Source: Burkholderiales bacterium (lineage in GTDB: Bacteria > Pseudomonadota > Gammaproteobacteria > Burkholderiales > Burkholderiaceae_C). Taken from it: a stretch of DNA of 64,000 nucleotides. Location of the stretch: the NCBI GenBank assembly GCA_028868825.1, contig JAGWTU010000018.1:32600-96599 (forward strand), in the 5' to 3' direction. The stretch's first letter is position 1; each line of letters starts with the position of its first letter. Shown piece by piece: positions 27,678-39,758 of the stretch. A model generated the notes under the pieces. The model was not told the origin of the DNA, ran no database searches, and worked only from the letters and a program-made list of their open reading frames with translations. Position numbers and translations under genes: made by a program.

Positions 27678-27991
27678 TGTGCGCCGTCGAGCCGGCGCGC
27701 CAGCCAAGTGCCGACGAGGTCGACCGGCGCGTCGACCTCGACCTGCTTGCGCCGCGAGGCATCGCCGCGCAGCAGCCGCACGGCGCGCCTGGGCAGGCCG
27801 AGTTCGTCGGCGAGCCAGGCGATGAGCGCATCGTTGGCCTTGCCGTCGACCGGCGGTGCCGCCAGCCGCACGCGCAGGCAACCGTCGTGCAGCCCGTCGG
27901 CGGCCGTGCGCTTGGCGTTCGGCGAGACCGCCAGCGCCAGCACGCAATGGCCCTCGCCGCGCTCGTTCAGGCAGGGCCAGGTCGGCCGCAT
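27674..27991 (-). CDS. DUF167 (YggU) family protein
   Basis: A 105-residue protein of the UPF0235/DUF167 family, whose function is unknown. The core is seen in LALAVSPNAKRTAADGLHDGCLRVRLAAPPVDGKANDALIAWLADELG, with the characteristic APPVDGKAN motif. A diverged C-terminal tail ends LARRLDGAQ. Its stop overlaps the start of the RlmN-like gene, so the two are co-translated. The usual DUF167 neighbour (YggT) is absent here. Confidence 0.87.
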   Translation of the reverse strand: MRPTWPCLNERGEGHCVLALAVSPNAKRTAADGLHDGCLRVRLAAPPVDGKANDALIAWLADELGLPRRAVRLLRGDASRRKQVEVDAPVDLVGTWLARRLDGAQ

Positions 27992-28032
27992 CGGTGTTCG
28001 TTCTCCCGCTCGAGGCCCGCGCGCGGCGCGAC

Positions 28033-30645
28033 TCAGGCGGCGGCCTTCTTCGCCGCCGCCGCCGCTGCCGTCGACTTCTTGGCCGCCGGCACGCGGGGCG
28101 CGCGCGGCTCGAACTCGAAGGTCACGCGGCCTTCCTTCTTGTCGTAGACCAGGAAGGCCTTGAACTTGCGCCGCGTCTTGTTGGAGACGAAGTTCTCCAG
28201 CAGCCCCGTCTTGCCGCTGGCCAGCAGCTTGTGCACCTCCTCATGCGAGACCGGCTGCTGCAGGATGATCTTGCCGGTCTTGAAGTCGCAGGTCACGGCG
28301 GCGCCGACGCTGTGCTCGCAGACATAGTTGCTGCCATGCTCGTAGACATGGCCCTTGCACTTCGGGCAGGGGCCCAGGCTCACCTGGCCCGAGAAGTCGA
28401 CCGGCTCGCCGTCGCCGTTGGCCAGCTTGGCCTCGTCGCCGAAATCGAATTCGAGCTTCCAGTTCGCGATCTCGTCGTCGCGCACGAGTTTCAGCTCGGC
28501 GGTGAAAGGCCAGCCGGCCTTCGAGCGGAAGCCCTCGAGCGGGCCGATCTTCTTGTTCGTCAGGAAGGCATCGGCCTCGGCGGTCTCGAAGGCGCGGCCG
28601 GCGGGGACCTTGGTGATCGAGAAGCCGCAGCCCTCCTCGGCGCCGGTCTTGCCGGTGCAGGCGTAGCGGCGGTAGTTCTCCTTGACGACGCCGCCGCAGT
28701 TCGGGCAGGGGCTGGCCAGCGTCGCGTAATCGCCGGGAATCGTGTCGCGGTCGTATTCCTTGGCCTTCTTGACGATGCGCTCGGCCATCTTCGCGATCTC
28801 GGCCATGAAGGTCTCGCGCTTCAGCCGGCCATGCTCCATCTCGGCGAGCTGGTACTCCCAGTTGCCGGTCAGCTCGGGCTTGGTCAGGTCCTCGATCGCC
28901 AGGCCGCGCAGCAGCGTCATGAGCTGGAAGGCCTTGGCCGTCGGCACCAGCTCGCGGCCCTCGCGCAGCATGTATTTCTCGGCGATCAGGCCTTCGATCG
29001 TCTGCGCGCGCGTCGCCGGCGTGCCCAGGCCCTTCTCGCGCATTGCCTCGCGCAGTTCCTCGTCGTCGATGAGCTTGCCCGCGCCTTCCATCGCGGACAG
29101 CAGCGTCGCCTCGGTGTAGCGCGCCGGCGGCTTCGTCTTCAGCGCGTTCACCGCCACGTCCTCGGTGCGCACGAGTTCGCCCGGCGCCACGGCGACGAGG
29201 TTGGCGTCCTCGTCCTGCGCCTCCTTGCCGTAGACGGCCAGCCAGCCCGGGTTCACGAGCACCTTGCCGTTGGTCTGGAAGCGGTGGCTCGCGCCCGCCG
29301 CCTCGACGGTGCTGATGCGCGTCGTGACCATGAACTCGGCCGACGGATAGAACACCGCGATGAAGCGCTTGACGACCATGTCGTAGAGCTTCAGTTCGAT
29401 CTCGGTCAGCGACTTCGGCGCCTGCAGCGTCGGGATGATCGCGAAGTGGTCCGACACCTTGGTGTTGTCGAACACGCGCTTGACCGGCTTGATATAGCCC
29501 TGCTTGAGGCCGAACGCGGCATGGCCCGAGAGTTCGCGCAGCGGGCCCGGCAGGTCCTCGCCGGCGAGCATCGCGAAGGTCTCCTTGACCGTCGGCACAT
29601 AGTCCTCGGGCAGCGCGCGCGAATCGGTCCGCGGGTAGGTCAGCACCTTGTGCTTTTCGTACAGCGCCTGGGCGATCGACAAGGTCGTCTTGGCCGAAAA
29701 ACCGAAGCGGCTGTTGGCCTCGCGCTGCAGCGTCGTCAGGTCGTAGAGCAGCGGGCTGGCCTGGCTGCTGGGCTTCGCCTCGTCGACCACCGATGCCGGC
29801 TGGCCGCGCACGGCGTCGGCGATGGCCTGCGCGTCGGCGGCGTTCCACAGGCGGTCGGCGCGCGCCTCGGCGTCGTCCGGATTCTTCTTCCACTTCGGGT
29901 CGAACCACTTGCCTTCGTATTGCCCGGCCGTGGCGTCGAAGGTCGCCTTCACTTCCCAGTAGGCGCGCGCCACATGCTTGCGGATCTTCTCCTCGCGCTC
30001 GACGACGATGGACAGCGTCGGCGTCTGCACGCGGCCGACGGTGGTGAGGAAGAAGCCGCCGTCGCGCGAGTTGAAGGCCGTCATCGCGCGCGTGCCGTTG
30101 ATGCCGACGAGCCAGTCGGCCTCGCTGCGGCTGCGCGCGGCATCGGCCAGACCCTGCATCTGAGAGTCGCTGCGCAGCTGTTCGAAGCCGTCGCGGATGG
30201 CCTGCGGCGTCATGCTCTGCAGCCACAGGCGCTGCACCGGCTTGGTCGTAGGCTTCTTCTCGCTGTCGCGGGCGTATTGCACGATGAGGCGGAAGATCAG
30301 CTCGCCCTCGCGCCCCGCGTCGCAGGCGTTGATGAGGGCGGTGACGTCCTTGCGCTTGACGAGCTTGACGACGGCGTTCAGCCGCGTCTTCGCCTTGTCG
30401 ATCGGCGCGAGGTCGAAATGCGGCGGCACGACGGGCAGGTGCGCGAAGCTCCACTTGCCGCGCTTGACGTCGTACTCGTCGGGCGCCTTGATCTCGACCA
30501 GGTGGCCGACCGCCGAGGTGACGACATAGCGATCGTTCTCGAAATGATCGGCATGCTTCTCGAACTTGCCCGCGGTGGGGGTGAGCGCGCGCACGATGTC
30601 CTGCGCCACGCTCGGCTTCTCCGCGATGATGATGGTCTTGCTCAT
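28033..30645 (-). CDS. topB: DNA topoisomerase III
   Basis: An 870-residue type IA topoisomerase that cuts and passes single DNA strands, mainly in decatenation and recombination. The TOPRIM domain shows IIIAEKPSVAQDI and ACDAGREGELIF. The catalytic tyrosine is in LTYPRTDSRALPEDY. The C-terminal part has Cys pairs CPNCGG and CPKCKG and two further zinc-type repeats, then an Ala/Lys-rich tail (AAKKSTAAAAAAKKAAA). It is longer than E. coli TopB (about 650) because of this C-terminal extension, usual in Burkholderiales. The ATG at 30645 follows AAGGAACC. Confidence 0.95.
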   Translation of the reverse strand: MSKTIIIAEKPSVAQDIVRALTPTAGKFEKHADHFENDRYVVTSAVGHLVEIKAPDEYDVKRGKWSFAHLPVVPPHFDLAPIDKAKTRLNAVVKLVKRKDVTALINACDAGREGELIFRLIVQYARDSEKKPTTKPVQRLWLQSMTPQAIRDGFEQLRSDSQMQGLADAARSRSEADWLVGINGTRAMTAFNSRDGGFFLTTVGRVQTPTLSIVVEREEKIRKHVARAYWEVKATFDATAGQYEGKWFDPKWKKNPDDAEARADRLWNAADAQAIADAVRGQPASVVDEAKPSSQASPLLYDLTTLQREANSRFGFSAKTTLSIAQALYEKHKVLTYPRTDSRALPEDYVPTVKETFAMLAGEDLPGPLRELSGHAAFGLKQGYIKPVKRVFDNTKVSDHFAIIPTLQAPKSLTEIELKLYDMVVKRFIAVFYPSAEFMVTTRISTVEAAGASHRFQTNGKVLVNPGWLAVYGKEAQDEDANLVAVAPGELVRTEDVAVNALKTKPPARYTEATLLSAMEGAGKLIDDEELREAMREKGLGTPATRAQTIEGLIAEKYMLREGRELVPTAKAFQLMTLLRGLAIEDLTKPELTGNWEYQLAEMEHGRLKRETFMAEIAKMAERIVKKAKEYDRDTIPGDYATLASPCPNCGGVVKENYRRYACTGKTGAEEGCGFSITKVPAGRAFETAEADAFLTNKKIGPLEGFRSKAGWPFTAELKLVRDDEIANWKLEFDFGDEAKLANGDGEPVDFSGQVSLGPCPKCKGHVYEHGSNYVCEHSVGAAVTCDFKTGKIILQQPVSHEEVHKLLASGKTGLLENFVSNKTRRKFKAFLVYDKKEGRVTFEFEPRAPRVPAAKKSTAAAAAAKKAAA

Positions 30646-30734
30646 GGTTCCTTGTTCCGGCCCGCGGCAACCGCCTGGGCCATGCCTACAATCCGCCCGT
30701 CTCGCGCGCACGCACGCGCGCTCGTACGAATCCA

Positions 30735-31256
30735 ATGTACCGAATGAGCAAGACCTCGCAAGCGACCGTCGTCGAACCACCACGCCGCCGGGCCACCCCG
30801 GCGGCCGACGCGCGCCGCATCCAGGTGCGGCGCAGCGGTGTCCACGGCAAGGGCGTGTTCGCCTTGAGGGCGATCCCGGCGGGCGAGCGCATCATCGAAT
30901 ACAAGGGTCAGGTCATCACCTGGAAGGAGGCGCTGAAGCGCCACCCGCACGATCCGAAGGACCCCAACCACACCTTCTACTTCCATGTCGATGACAGCCA
31001 TGTGATCGACGCCAAGGTGGCCGGCAACGCCGCGCGCTGGATCAACCATGCCTGCGACCCCAACTGCCAGGCCGACGAGATCGAAGGCCGCGTCTACATC
31101 CGCGCGCTGCGCGACCTCTCCCCGGGCGAGGAGCTGTTCTACGACTACGGGCTCATCATCGACGAGCGCTACACGCCCAGCCTCAAGCGCGAGTACGAAT
31201 GCCGCTGCGGCAGCCCGAACTGCCGCCGCACGATGCTGGCACCGAAGCGCCGATGA
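30735..31256 (+). CDS. SET-domain lysine methyltransferase-like protein
   Basis: A 173-residue protein with a full SET domain and post-SET cysteines. Motifs are GKGVFALRAIPAGERIIEYKG, RWINHACDPNC (101-111), GEELFYDYG (131-139) and CRCGSPNC (156-163), which matches the zinc-binding post-SET pattern. These bind SAM and form the lysine channel in eukaryotic-type histone methyltransferases. In bacteria the substrate is mostly unknown; ribosomal or DNA-binding proteins are candidates. The N-terminal 25 residues are basic. ATG codons at 30735 and 30744 are both possible; neither has a strong ribosome site. The stop overlaps birA (ATGA). Confidence 0.9.
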   Translation: MYRMSKTSQATVVEPPRRRATPAADARRIQVRRSGVHGKGVFALRAIPAGERIIEYKGQVITWKEALKRHPHDPKDPNHTFYFHVDDSHVIDAKVAGNAARWINHACDPNCQADEIEGRVYIRALRDLSPGEELFYDYGLIIDERYTPSLKREYECRCGSPNCRRTMLAPKRR

Positions 31257-32170
31257 GCACCGATGAAGCGCGCGGGCACCTGAACTGGGGCGCCGAGGAG
31301 CTGTGGGCGGCGCTCGAGCCGCTGCTGCCGGGGCTTTCGGTCGAGATCGTCGCGCGCACCGAGTCGACGAACACCAAGCTGCTCGAGCGCGCCCGCGTCT
31401 CCAGCGGCCGCCGCGACGCCCCGGTGACGCGGCCGGGCGAACTCGAGAGCGCGGCGCCCGACGTGCGCACGCCCTATGGCCGGCGCCAGGTCGACATCCA
31501 GCCCTGCCTGCTCGTCGCCGAGCACCAGACGCGCGGCCGCGGCCGCCAGGGCCGCGACTGGATCGCCAGCGGCGGCGCTTCGCTGACCTTCTCGCTGGCC
31601 CGCGCCTACGCGCCGCATGAATGGTCGGGGCTGTCGCTGGCCGTCGGCCTCGCGCTGGCCGACGCGCTCGACCCGCCGCGGCCGACGGCGCCGCCGCGCA
31701 TCGGCCTGAAATGGCCGAACGACCTCTGGCTCATCGACGCGCCGGGCGCCGGGCGCAAGCTCGGCGGCGTGCTGATCGAGACCGTCAGCGTCGGCGAGCG
31801 CCGCATGTGCGTCGTCGGCGTCGGCATCAACGTGCTGCCGCAGGCCACGCAGGGGCTGGCGCATGGCTATGCCTGCCTGCAGGAGATCGACGCCGAGGCC
31901 AGCGCGCCGGCGGCGCTGGCGCGCGTCGCGGCGCCGCTGGTGCTGGCGCTGCGGCGCTTCGAGAGCCAGGGCTTCGCGCCGCTGGTCGCCGACTACGCGC
32001 GGCGCGACCTGCTCGTCGGCCAGACCGTGACGACGAGCCTGGCCGCGGTGCCCGAGGGCGTCGCCGAAGGCGTCGACGCGCAGGGTGCGCTGCGCGTGCG
32101 CTGCGGCGATCTGCACCGCGTCGTCGCCGGCGAGGTCAGCGTGCGGCTGCAGGCGGCGGGGCGCTCCTGA
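31253..32170 (+). CDS. birA: Biotin--[acetyl-CoA carboxylase] ligase
   Basis: A 305-residue enzyme that activates biotin with ATP and attaches it to the biotin carboxyl carrier protein. Visible motifs are ARTESTNTKLLERA, the biotinyl-AMP loop TRGRGRQGRDWIASGG, GLKWPNDLWL and KLGGVLIET, then a C-terminal SH3-like domain. There is no N-terminal helix-turn-helix, so it is a monofunctional class I ligase and not a repressor. A ~40-residue insertion sits between STNTKLLERA and the biotin loop. It overlaps the SET gene by four bases and the next gene by one. Confidence 0.93.
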   Translation: MSTDEARGHLNWGAEELWAALEPLLPGLSVEIVARTESTNTKLLERARVSSGRRDAPVTRPGELESAAPDVRTPYGRRQVDIQPCLLVAEHQTRGRGRQGRDWIASGGASLTFSLARAYAPHEWSGLSLAVGLALADALDPPRPTAPPRIGLKWPNDLWLIDAPGAGRKLGGVLIETVSVGERRMCVVGVGINVLPQATQGLAHGYACLQEIDAEASAPAALARVAAPLVLALRRFESQGFAPLVADYARRDLLVGQTVTTSLAAVPEGVAEGVDAQGALRVRCGDLHRVVAGEVSVRLQAAGRS

Positions 32171-32844
32171 TGCTGCGCGGCCTCGTCGCGCTGCTGGTGC
32201 TGGCCAATCTGGCCTTCCTCGGCTGGAGCCAGGGCTGGCTCGCGCCGGCCTTCCCGCCGCCGCATGCCGGCGAGCGCGAGCCCGGCCGCATCGCCTCGCA
32301 GGTGCGCGCCAACGTCGTGCAGGTGCTGAGCCCGGCCGCCGCGGCGCCGGCGCTGCAGGCCGCCCGGGCGGCGGCGCGGGCCTGCATCGAATCGGGGCCA
32401 TACACCGAGGCCAGCGTCGTCGCCGCCGAGTCGCTGCTGGCGCAGCAGCCGATTCCCGCCGGCAGCTGGACGCGCGAGGCGGTGCCACCGCCGCCGCTGT
32501 TCCTGGTCTACGCCGGCCGCCCCGCCGACCTCGCGGCGCGGCGCAAGCGCGAGGAGGAACTGCGCCAGCTGCAGATCCCGTTCGAGGTGCTGACCGAGCC
32601 GGCCGAATTCGCCAGCGGCCTCGTGCTCTCGCACCACGCCACGCGCGCCGATGCCGAAGCCGCATTGGCGGCGCTGCCGGCCGCGCTCAAGGGCGTGCGC
32701 GTCGTCGTGCTGCCGGCCCCGCCGCCGCAGTACATGCTGCGCCTGGCGCAGGCCGACAGCGACACCCAGGGCCGCTTGCGCGCGCTGAACCCGCCGGCGC
32801 TGGCGGGCGGCTTCAGGATCTGCGCGACACCGCCGCCACGCTAG
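32170..32844 (+). CDS. Membrane-anchored protein with SPOR-like C-terminus
   Basis: A 224-residue protein starting with a single membrane anchor (residues ~2-20, LRGLVALLVLANLAFLGW). It is followed by a Pro/Ala-rich region, an early Cys segment ARACIESGPYTE and a domain with FLVYAGRPADLAARRKREEEL, ASGLVLSHHATRADAEAALAAL. The pattern of FLV-x-G followed by LVLSxxxTRADAEAAL resembles SPOR domains, which bind denuded peptidoglycan at division sites. The assignment is moderate. The ATG overlaps the birA stop by one base (TGATG). A birA-SPOR pair is seen in related bacteria. Confidence 0.7.
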   Translation: MLRGLVALLVLANLAFLGWSQGWLAPAFPPPHAGEREPGRIASQVRANVVQVLSPAAAAPALQAARAAARACIESGPYTEASVVAAESLLAQQPIPAGSWTREAVPPPPLFLVYAGRPADLAARRKREEELRQLQIPFEVLTEPAEFASGLVLSHHATRADAEAALAALPAALKGVRVVVLPAPPPQYMLRLAQADSDTQGRLRALNPPALAGGFRICATPPPR

Positions 32845-32852
32845 TCGCTTGT

Positions 32853-35444
32853 TCAGGCGGCGCGGTCCCGCCTGCCCAGCAGCGCCACCGCCGCCAGCAG
32901 CCCCAGCACCCACGCCGGGCTGCTCGCGCCGCCGCCGCCCTTCGAGGCGGGCGCCGGCGCCGCGGCGATCGTCACGGTCGAAGTCTTCGTATCGGCGACG
33001 CCGGCACTGTCGGTGACGGTGAGCTGGACGGTCAGCGTGCCGGCACCGCTGGTCGCGACGGTCACGCTCGAAGCGCTGGCGCTGCCGCTGATGCTGGCGA
33101 TCGTCGATCCCGCGGTGATCGACCAGGCGTAGCCGGCGATCGTGCGCCCGCTCGGCGCCGCCGAGGCGCCGCCGTCGAAGGTGACGTTGGCGCCGACGGT
33201 GGCGCTGGTGCTGGCGGTCGAGATGCTCGCCGTCGGCGCCACCGCGGTGACAGTGACGGTGCTGGTCGTGCTCGCCTGCCGCCCGAGGCTGTCGGTGACG
33301 GTCAGCGTGATCGTGAACGGGCCGCTGGCGCCGCCGGCCGTCGCCACGGTCGCTGTCGATGCATTGGCGGCCGAGGTGATCGTCGCCAGCGACGCGCCGC
33401 TGGTGATCGCCCACTGGTAGCCGGTGATCGTCGCCGGGCTGCCGACCGTCGAGCCGCTGCCGTCGAAGCTCACGCTGGCGCCGGCACTGACGGCGCCGGC
33501 CGAGGCGACGATCTTCGGTGCCGGTGCCGCCGGTGCGTTGACCGTCACGGTGACCGAGCTCTGCGCCGACTGCCCGTTGCTGGCGGTCACGGTGAGCTGG
33601 GCCGTGAAGGTGCCGGCGCCGCTGGTCTGGAAGGTGGCGACCGCGCCCTTGGCGCCGGTGGCGATGCTGGCGATGGCGTTGCCGCTGGTGATCGACCATT
33701 GGTAGCCGGTGATCGTCCCCGAGCCGGGCGCCGTCGCCGTGCCGGTCAGCGTCACCGACGTGCCCTGGGTCACCGTGGTGGCCGAGGCGGCGATGCTGAC
33801 GCTGGGTGCGGCCGTCGCCGCCGCGGAGGCGACGGCGTTGCCGGCGTCGAGCATGCCGGCGCCGCAGGTCGAGGTGGTGCAGATGCACTCGCCCTCGTAG
33901 GTCTGCGCGTCCGGCTCGACGCAGACCGCGGGTTGCGTCGTCTCGCCGGCACTCGCCGTCGGGAACGGCCGCGCGCTGCCCTGCAGCATCGACTTGATCT
34001 GCGCCGGCGTCAGCGCCGGGTTGACCGAAAGCATCAGCGCTGCCGTACCGGCGACCATCGGCGTCGAGAAGCTGGTGCCCAGCGAGTAGTTCGTCGTGTC
34101 GCTGTAGCTGTAGGTGCCGGCGCTCGGTGTCGTCGCGCTCGTGCTCAGCGCCGTCAGGATCGGGTAGATGCAGGCGCCGGTCGTGTTGACGCAGTTGCCG
34201 GCCGGGGCCGAAATCGCGACCGCGCTGCCGACGGCCGAATAGCCGACCTTGGTGCCGACGTTGCGCAGCCCGCCGACGGCGATCACGCCGGGGCAGTTCG
34301 CCGGCGTGCCGACGATCTCGCTGCCGTTCGTGCCATCGGCATTGCCGGCGGCGACGATGATGGTGACGCCGGCCGCGGTGAGGTCATTGATCGCCGTGAT
34401 GTAGGCCGACGGGCAGCTGCCCGAACCGCCCAGGCTCAGGTTGATGACCTTGGCCGGGTTCGGATTCGCCGGCACGCTCGGGTCGCCGGTGTTGGGGTCG
34501 GCCAGGCCGCCGGCCCAGTACATGCCGGCGATGATGTCGGAGTCGTAGCCGCCGCAGGGACCGAGCACGCGCACCGGCAGCACGCGTACGTTGTAGCCCA
34601 CCGACGCCATGCCGGCGCCGTTGTTGGTGGCCGCGCCGATGATGCTCGAGGTCTGCGTGCCATGCCAGCTGCTGGGCTGCGCCGCCTGGCCCGATCCGCA
34701 TTGGTCGGCGCTCGTGTAGTCGCCAGGGTCGCTGGCGTCGGCGCTCCAGCCGTTGCCGATGCTGGCGGTCGTGGAGACGAAGTTGCGCCCCGGCAGCAGT
34801 TTGCCGGCGAGGTCGGGGTGGTTGTAGAGCGCGCCGGTATCGATGTCGGCGACGATGACGCTCGCCGATCCGGTCGTGATCGCCCAGGCGCCGACGGCAT
34901 TGATCGAGGCGATCAGCGAGGCGCCCGTGTAGCCGCCCGCGGGCACGGCATCGGGCGCGTGCATGTACCACTGGCCCAGCGTATAGCCCGCCGGCACCGC
35001 CGCCGCCGAGGCCGGCCAGCTCGCGTACAAGGGGTCGTTCGGCAGGCCGAGCGCATGCCGGCGCAGATCGGGCACCGCGTATTCGACCTCGGGGTCGGCG
35101 GCCAGCTGGGCAGCCAGCGCGGCCGAACTGAGGCCCTTGCCGCCGAAGACGACCTGCGTGCTGGCGTTGACGATATGGCCGTCGGTCAGCGTCAGGCCGT
35201 GGCGCAGCCCCAGCGTCGAAGCCATCTGCGGCCCGCGCCGCGCGAGCGTGGTGTTGGCGCTCAGCGCCTTCATCATCGATCCGAGCACGCGGTACTTCAC
35301 GATCACGCGCGCGCCGTTCGGGTCCTCGGCCGAGGCCGTAGGCGCCGCATGCCGCGGTCCGCGTTCGGCAGACACCGCCACGCCCGGCAGCAGCGGCAAC
35401 GTCGCGCAGGCGATCAGGGTGAGGTAGCGGAGTAAACGTCGCAT
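32853..35444 (-). CDS. Secreted S8 (subtilisin-like) serine protease with Ig/PKD-like repeats and C-terminal sorting-type tail
   Basis: An 863-residue exported protease. It has a signal peptide (about 1-26), a propeptide-like region and the S8 catalytic domain with Asp202 (VADIDTG), His261 (WHGTQTSS), oxyanion Asn368 (VAAGN) and Ser458 (LGTSFSTPMVAG). From ~550 three Ig/PKD-like repeats follow, each with a GYQW or GYAW strand and a closing LTVT(D/A)S. The end, GGGGASSPAWVLGLLAAVALLGRRDRAA, has a Gly-rich motif, a membrane helix and basic residues. This layout matches GlyGly-CTERM-type signals processed by rhombosortase. It stands alone and is convergent with the SPOR-like gene. Confidence 0.9.
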   Translation of the reverse strand: MRRLLRYLTLIACATLPLLPGVAVSAERGPRHAAPTASAEDPNGARVIVKYRVLGSMMKALSANTTLARRGPQMASTLGLRHGLTLTDGHIVNASTQVVFGGKGLSSAALAAQLAADPEVEYAVPDLRRHALGLPNDPLYASWPASAAAVPAGYTLGQWYMHAPDAVPAGGYTGASLIASINAVGAWAITTGSASVIVADIDTGALYNHPDLAGKLLPGRNFVSTTASIGNGWSADASDPGDYTSADQCGSGQAAQPSSWHGTQTSSIIGAATNNGAGMASVGYNVRVLPVRVLGPCGGYDSDIIAGMYWAGGLADPNTGDPSVPANPNPAKVINLSLGGSGSCPSAYITAINDLTAAGVTIIVAAGNADGTNGSEIVGTPANCPGVIAVGGLRNVGTKVGYSAVGSAVAISAPAGNCVNTTGACIYPILTALSTSATTPSAGTYSYSDTTNYSLGTSFSTPMVAGTAALMLSVNPALTPAQIKSMLQGSARPFPTASAGETTQPAVCVEPDAQTYEGECICTTSTCGAGMLDAGNAVASAAATAAPSVSIAASATTVTQGTSVTLTGTATAPGSGTITGYQWSITSGNAIASIATGAKGAVATFQTSGAGTFTAQLTVTASNGQSAQSSVTVTVNAPAAPAPKIVASAGAVSAGASVSFDGSGSTVGSPATITGYQWAITSGASLATITSAANASTATVATAGGASGPFTITLTVTDSLGRQASTTSTVTVTAVAPTASISTASTSATVGANVTFDGGASAAPSGRTIAGYAWSITAGSTIASISGSASASSVTVATSGAGTLTVQLTVTDSAGVADTKTSTVTIAAAPAPASKGGGGASSPAWVLGLLAAVALLGRRDRAA

Positions 35445-35540
35445 CGGGGCCTCGTCGGAGGTGAGGGGGGCAGGGGCAGACCAGTCTGCGTTATAGCGAG
35501 CCTAGCCCGACCGGTGTACTGGTACATGAAGGAATCAAAA

Positions 35541-35588
35541 GTTAAAACGCCCGCTTTTCCGCACCTCGGGCGCGGACGAGCGGGCGTC
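35541..35588 (-). terminator. Rho-independent terminator after gap
   Basis: On the minus strand, just after the gap stop, ACGCCCGCT pairs perfectly with AGCGGGCGT (35579-35587 with 35547-35555). The loop contains a further GC-rich element, and the stem is followed by TTTTAACTTTTG. This is the strongest intrinsic terminator in the window. It separates the tkt-gap operon from the protease gene downstream. Confidence 0.88.
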
Positions 35589-35604
35589 GCGGAACCGCCG
35601 GACG

Positions 35605-38647
<3,043 letters not shown>

Positions 38648-38727
38648 GGGGGCTGCGGCGCGCGCGGGGTTGGGGGGAGAAGTCGATTCTAGAAGCGCGG
38701 CCGGACCCGTCCTTATGATGCGGCGCC

Positions 38728-39108
38728 ATGCAAGGACTGCACCTCACCGCCGACCTCGGCGGCTGCGACGCCGCCTACGCGCCGATGCACGACGCGCAGG
38801 CACTGCGCGCGCTGTGCCGCGCCGGCGTCGAGGCGGCGGGGCTGCGCGCCGTCGGCGACCTGTTCCACGGCTTCGCCGGCGGCGGCGTCACCGGCGTCGT
38901 GCTGCTGGCCGAATCGCATCTGGCCGTCCACACCTGGCCGGAGCTCGGCGCGGTGACGCTCGACGTCTACGTCTGCAACCGCGGCGCCGACAACGGCGCG
39001 CGCGCCGAGCGGCTGATGGCGGCGCTCGAGGCGGCCTTCGGCGCCCCTCGCGCGACGCGGCAGCGCCTCGCGCGCGAGCTGCCCGCTCTGCCTCCCGCCG
39101 CTAGCTGA
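38728..39108 (+). CDS. speD: S-adenosylmethionine decarboxylase proenzyme, short SpeD type
   Basis: A 126-residue self-cleaving decarboxylase that supplies the aminopropyl group for spermidine. The autoprocessing site is in LAESHLAVHTWPE. Ser63 would become the pyruvoyl group, with His68 and Cys83 (VYVCN) also in place, the same numbering as in the well-studied short SpeD proteins. No speE is adjacent. Its last eight bases overlap the 3' end of the convergent CBS-domain gene. Confidence 0.94.
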   Translation: MQGLHLTADLGGCDAAYAPMHDAQALRALCRAGVEAAGLRAVGDLFHGFAGGGVTGVVLLAESHLAVHTWPELGAVTLDVYVCNRGADNGARAERLMAALEAAFGAPRATRQRLARELPALPPAAS

Positions 39109-39691
39109 GGGCGTGCCGGATCTCGGAGAAGCTCGACGCGATCGGCGTCAGCTCGATCGGCCGACCGAGCTGGCGCTCGATCTGCGAGCGCGAGACGATG
39201 CCGCGCATGCGCTGCGGCGCGAGCGCCGTCGCCGCCTCGACGACCAGCAGGTGGTTGCGGCCGTAGCGCTGCATCGTCGCGATCAGCTGGCCGACGCGCG
39301 CCTTGCGCATGCGGTCGTACGCGATGGCGTCGACGTCGGCCAGCGGCGTCATCACGTCGCCGACGGTGAGCTCGTCGTAATGCGCGCCGCGCTCGTGCAC
39401 GAGCCGCATCGTGCGGTCGCTGCGCAGGTCGACGCTGGTGATCAGGCCCTCGACCGAGGGCATGTCGGTGACCACGAAGAGCATGCGCACGCCCTTGTAG
39501 ATCATGATCTGCTCGGCCTGCCGCAGCGACGTCGACGGCACCGTCGTCGCCGCGATCGCCAGCGTCAGGTCGGTCATCACCTCGAGCGCCGGCGAGTCCA
39601 GCGTCACCGGCGGCCCCTGGCCGGGCGAGGCCTGGGCCAGCAGCGTCCCGGGGTCGACACGGAAGGTGGGCAGGGCGGAATCCGTTTCCAT
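39101..39691 (-). CDS. Tandem CBS-domain protein
   Basis: A 196-residue soluble protein with two CBS motifs, one around VPSTSLRQAEQIMIYKGVRMLFVVTD and GLITSVDLR, the other around RKARVGQLIATMQRYGRNHLLVVE and GIVSRSQIERQLGR. Between them lies VGDVMTPLADVDAI. CBS pairs bind adenosine nucleotides or SAM and act as regulators. No catalytic domain is attached. The ATG at 39691 has an excellent GAGGAGGA site. It lies just after the sigma-factor gene on the same strand (67 bases). The role is unknown. Confidence 0.87.
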   Translation of the reverse strand: METDSALPTFRVDPGTLLAQASPGQGPPVTLDSPALEVMTDLTLAIAATTVPSTSLRQAEQIMIYKGVRMLFVVTDMPSVEGLITSVDLRSDRTMRLVHERGAHYDELTVGDVMTPLADVDAIAYDRMRKARVGQLIATMQRYGRNHLLVVEAATALAPQRMRGIVSRSQIERQLGRPIELTPIASSFSEIRHALS

Positions 39692-39758
39692 GGGTCCTCC
39701 TCGAGCGGTGAGGTCACCGAGGACGCAGATTACGACGAACGCGGGAATCGTGCTCGTT

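Noticed and set aside
32853..33900. Repetitive DNA in the protease gene as a CRISPR or satellite array
   Set aside because: The repeats are long, diverged and in frame; they encode the three Ig/PKD-like domains.
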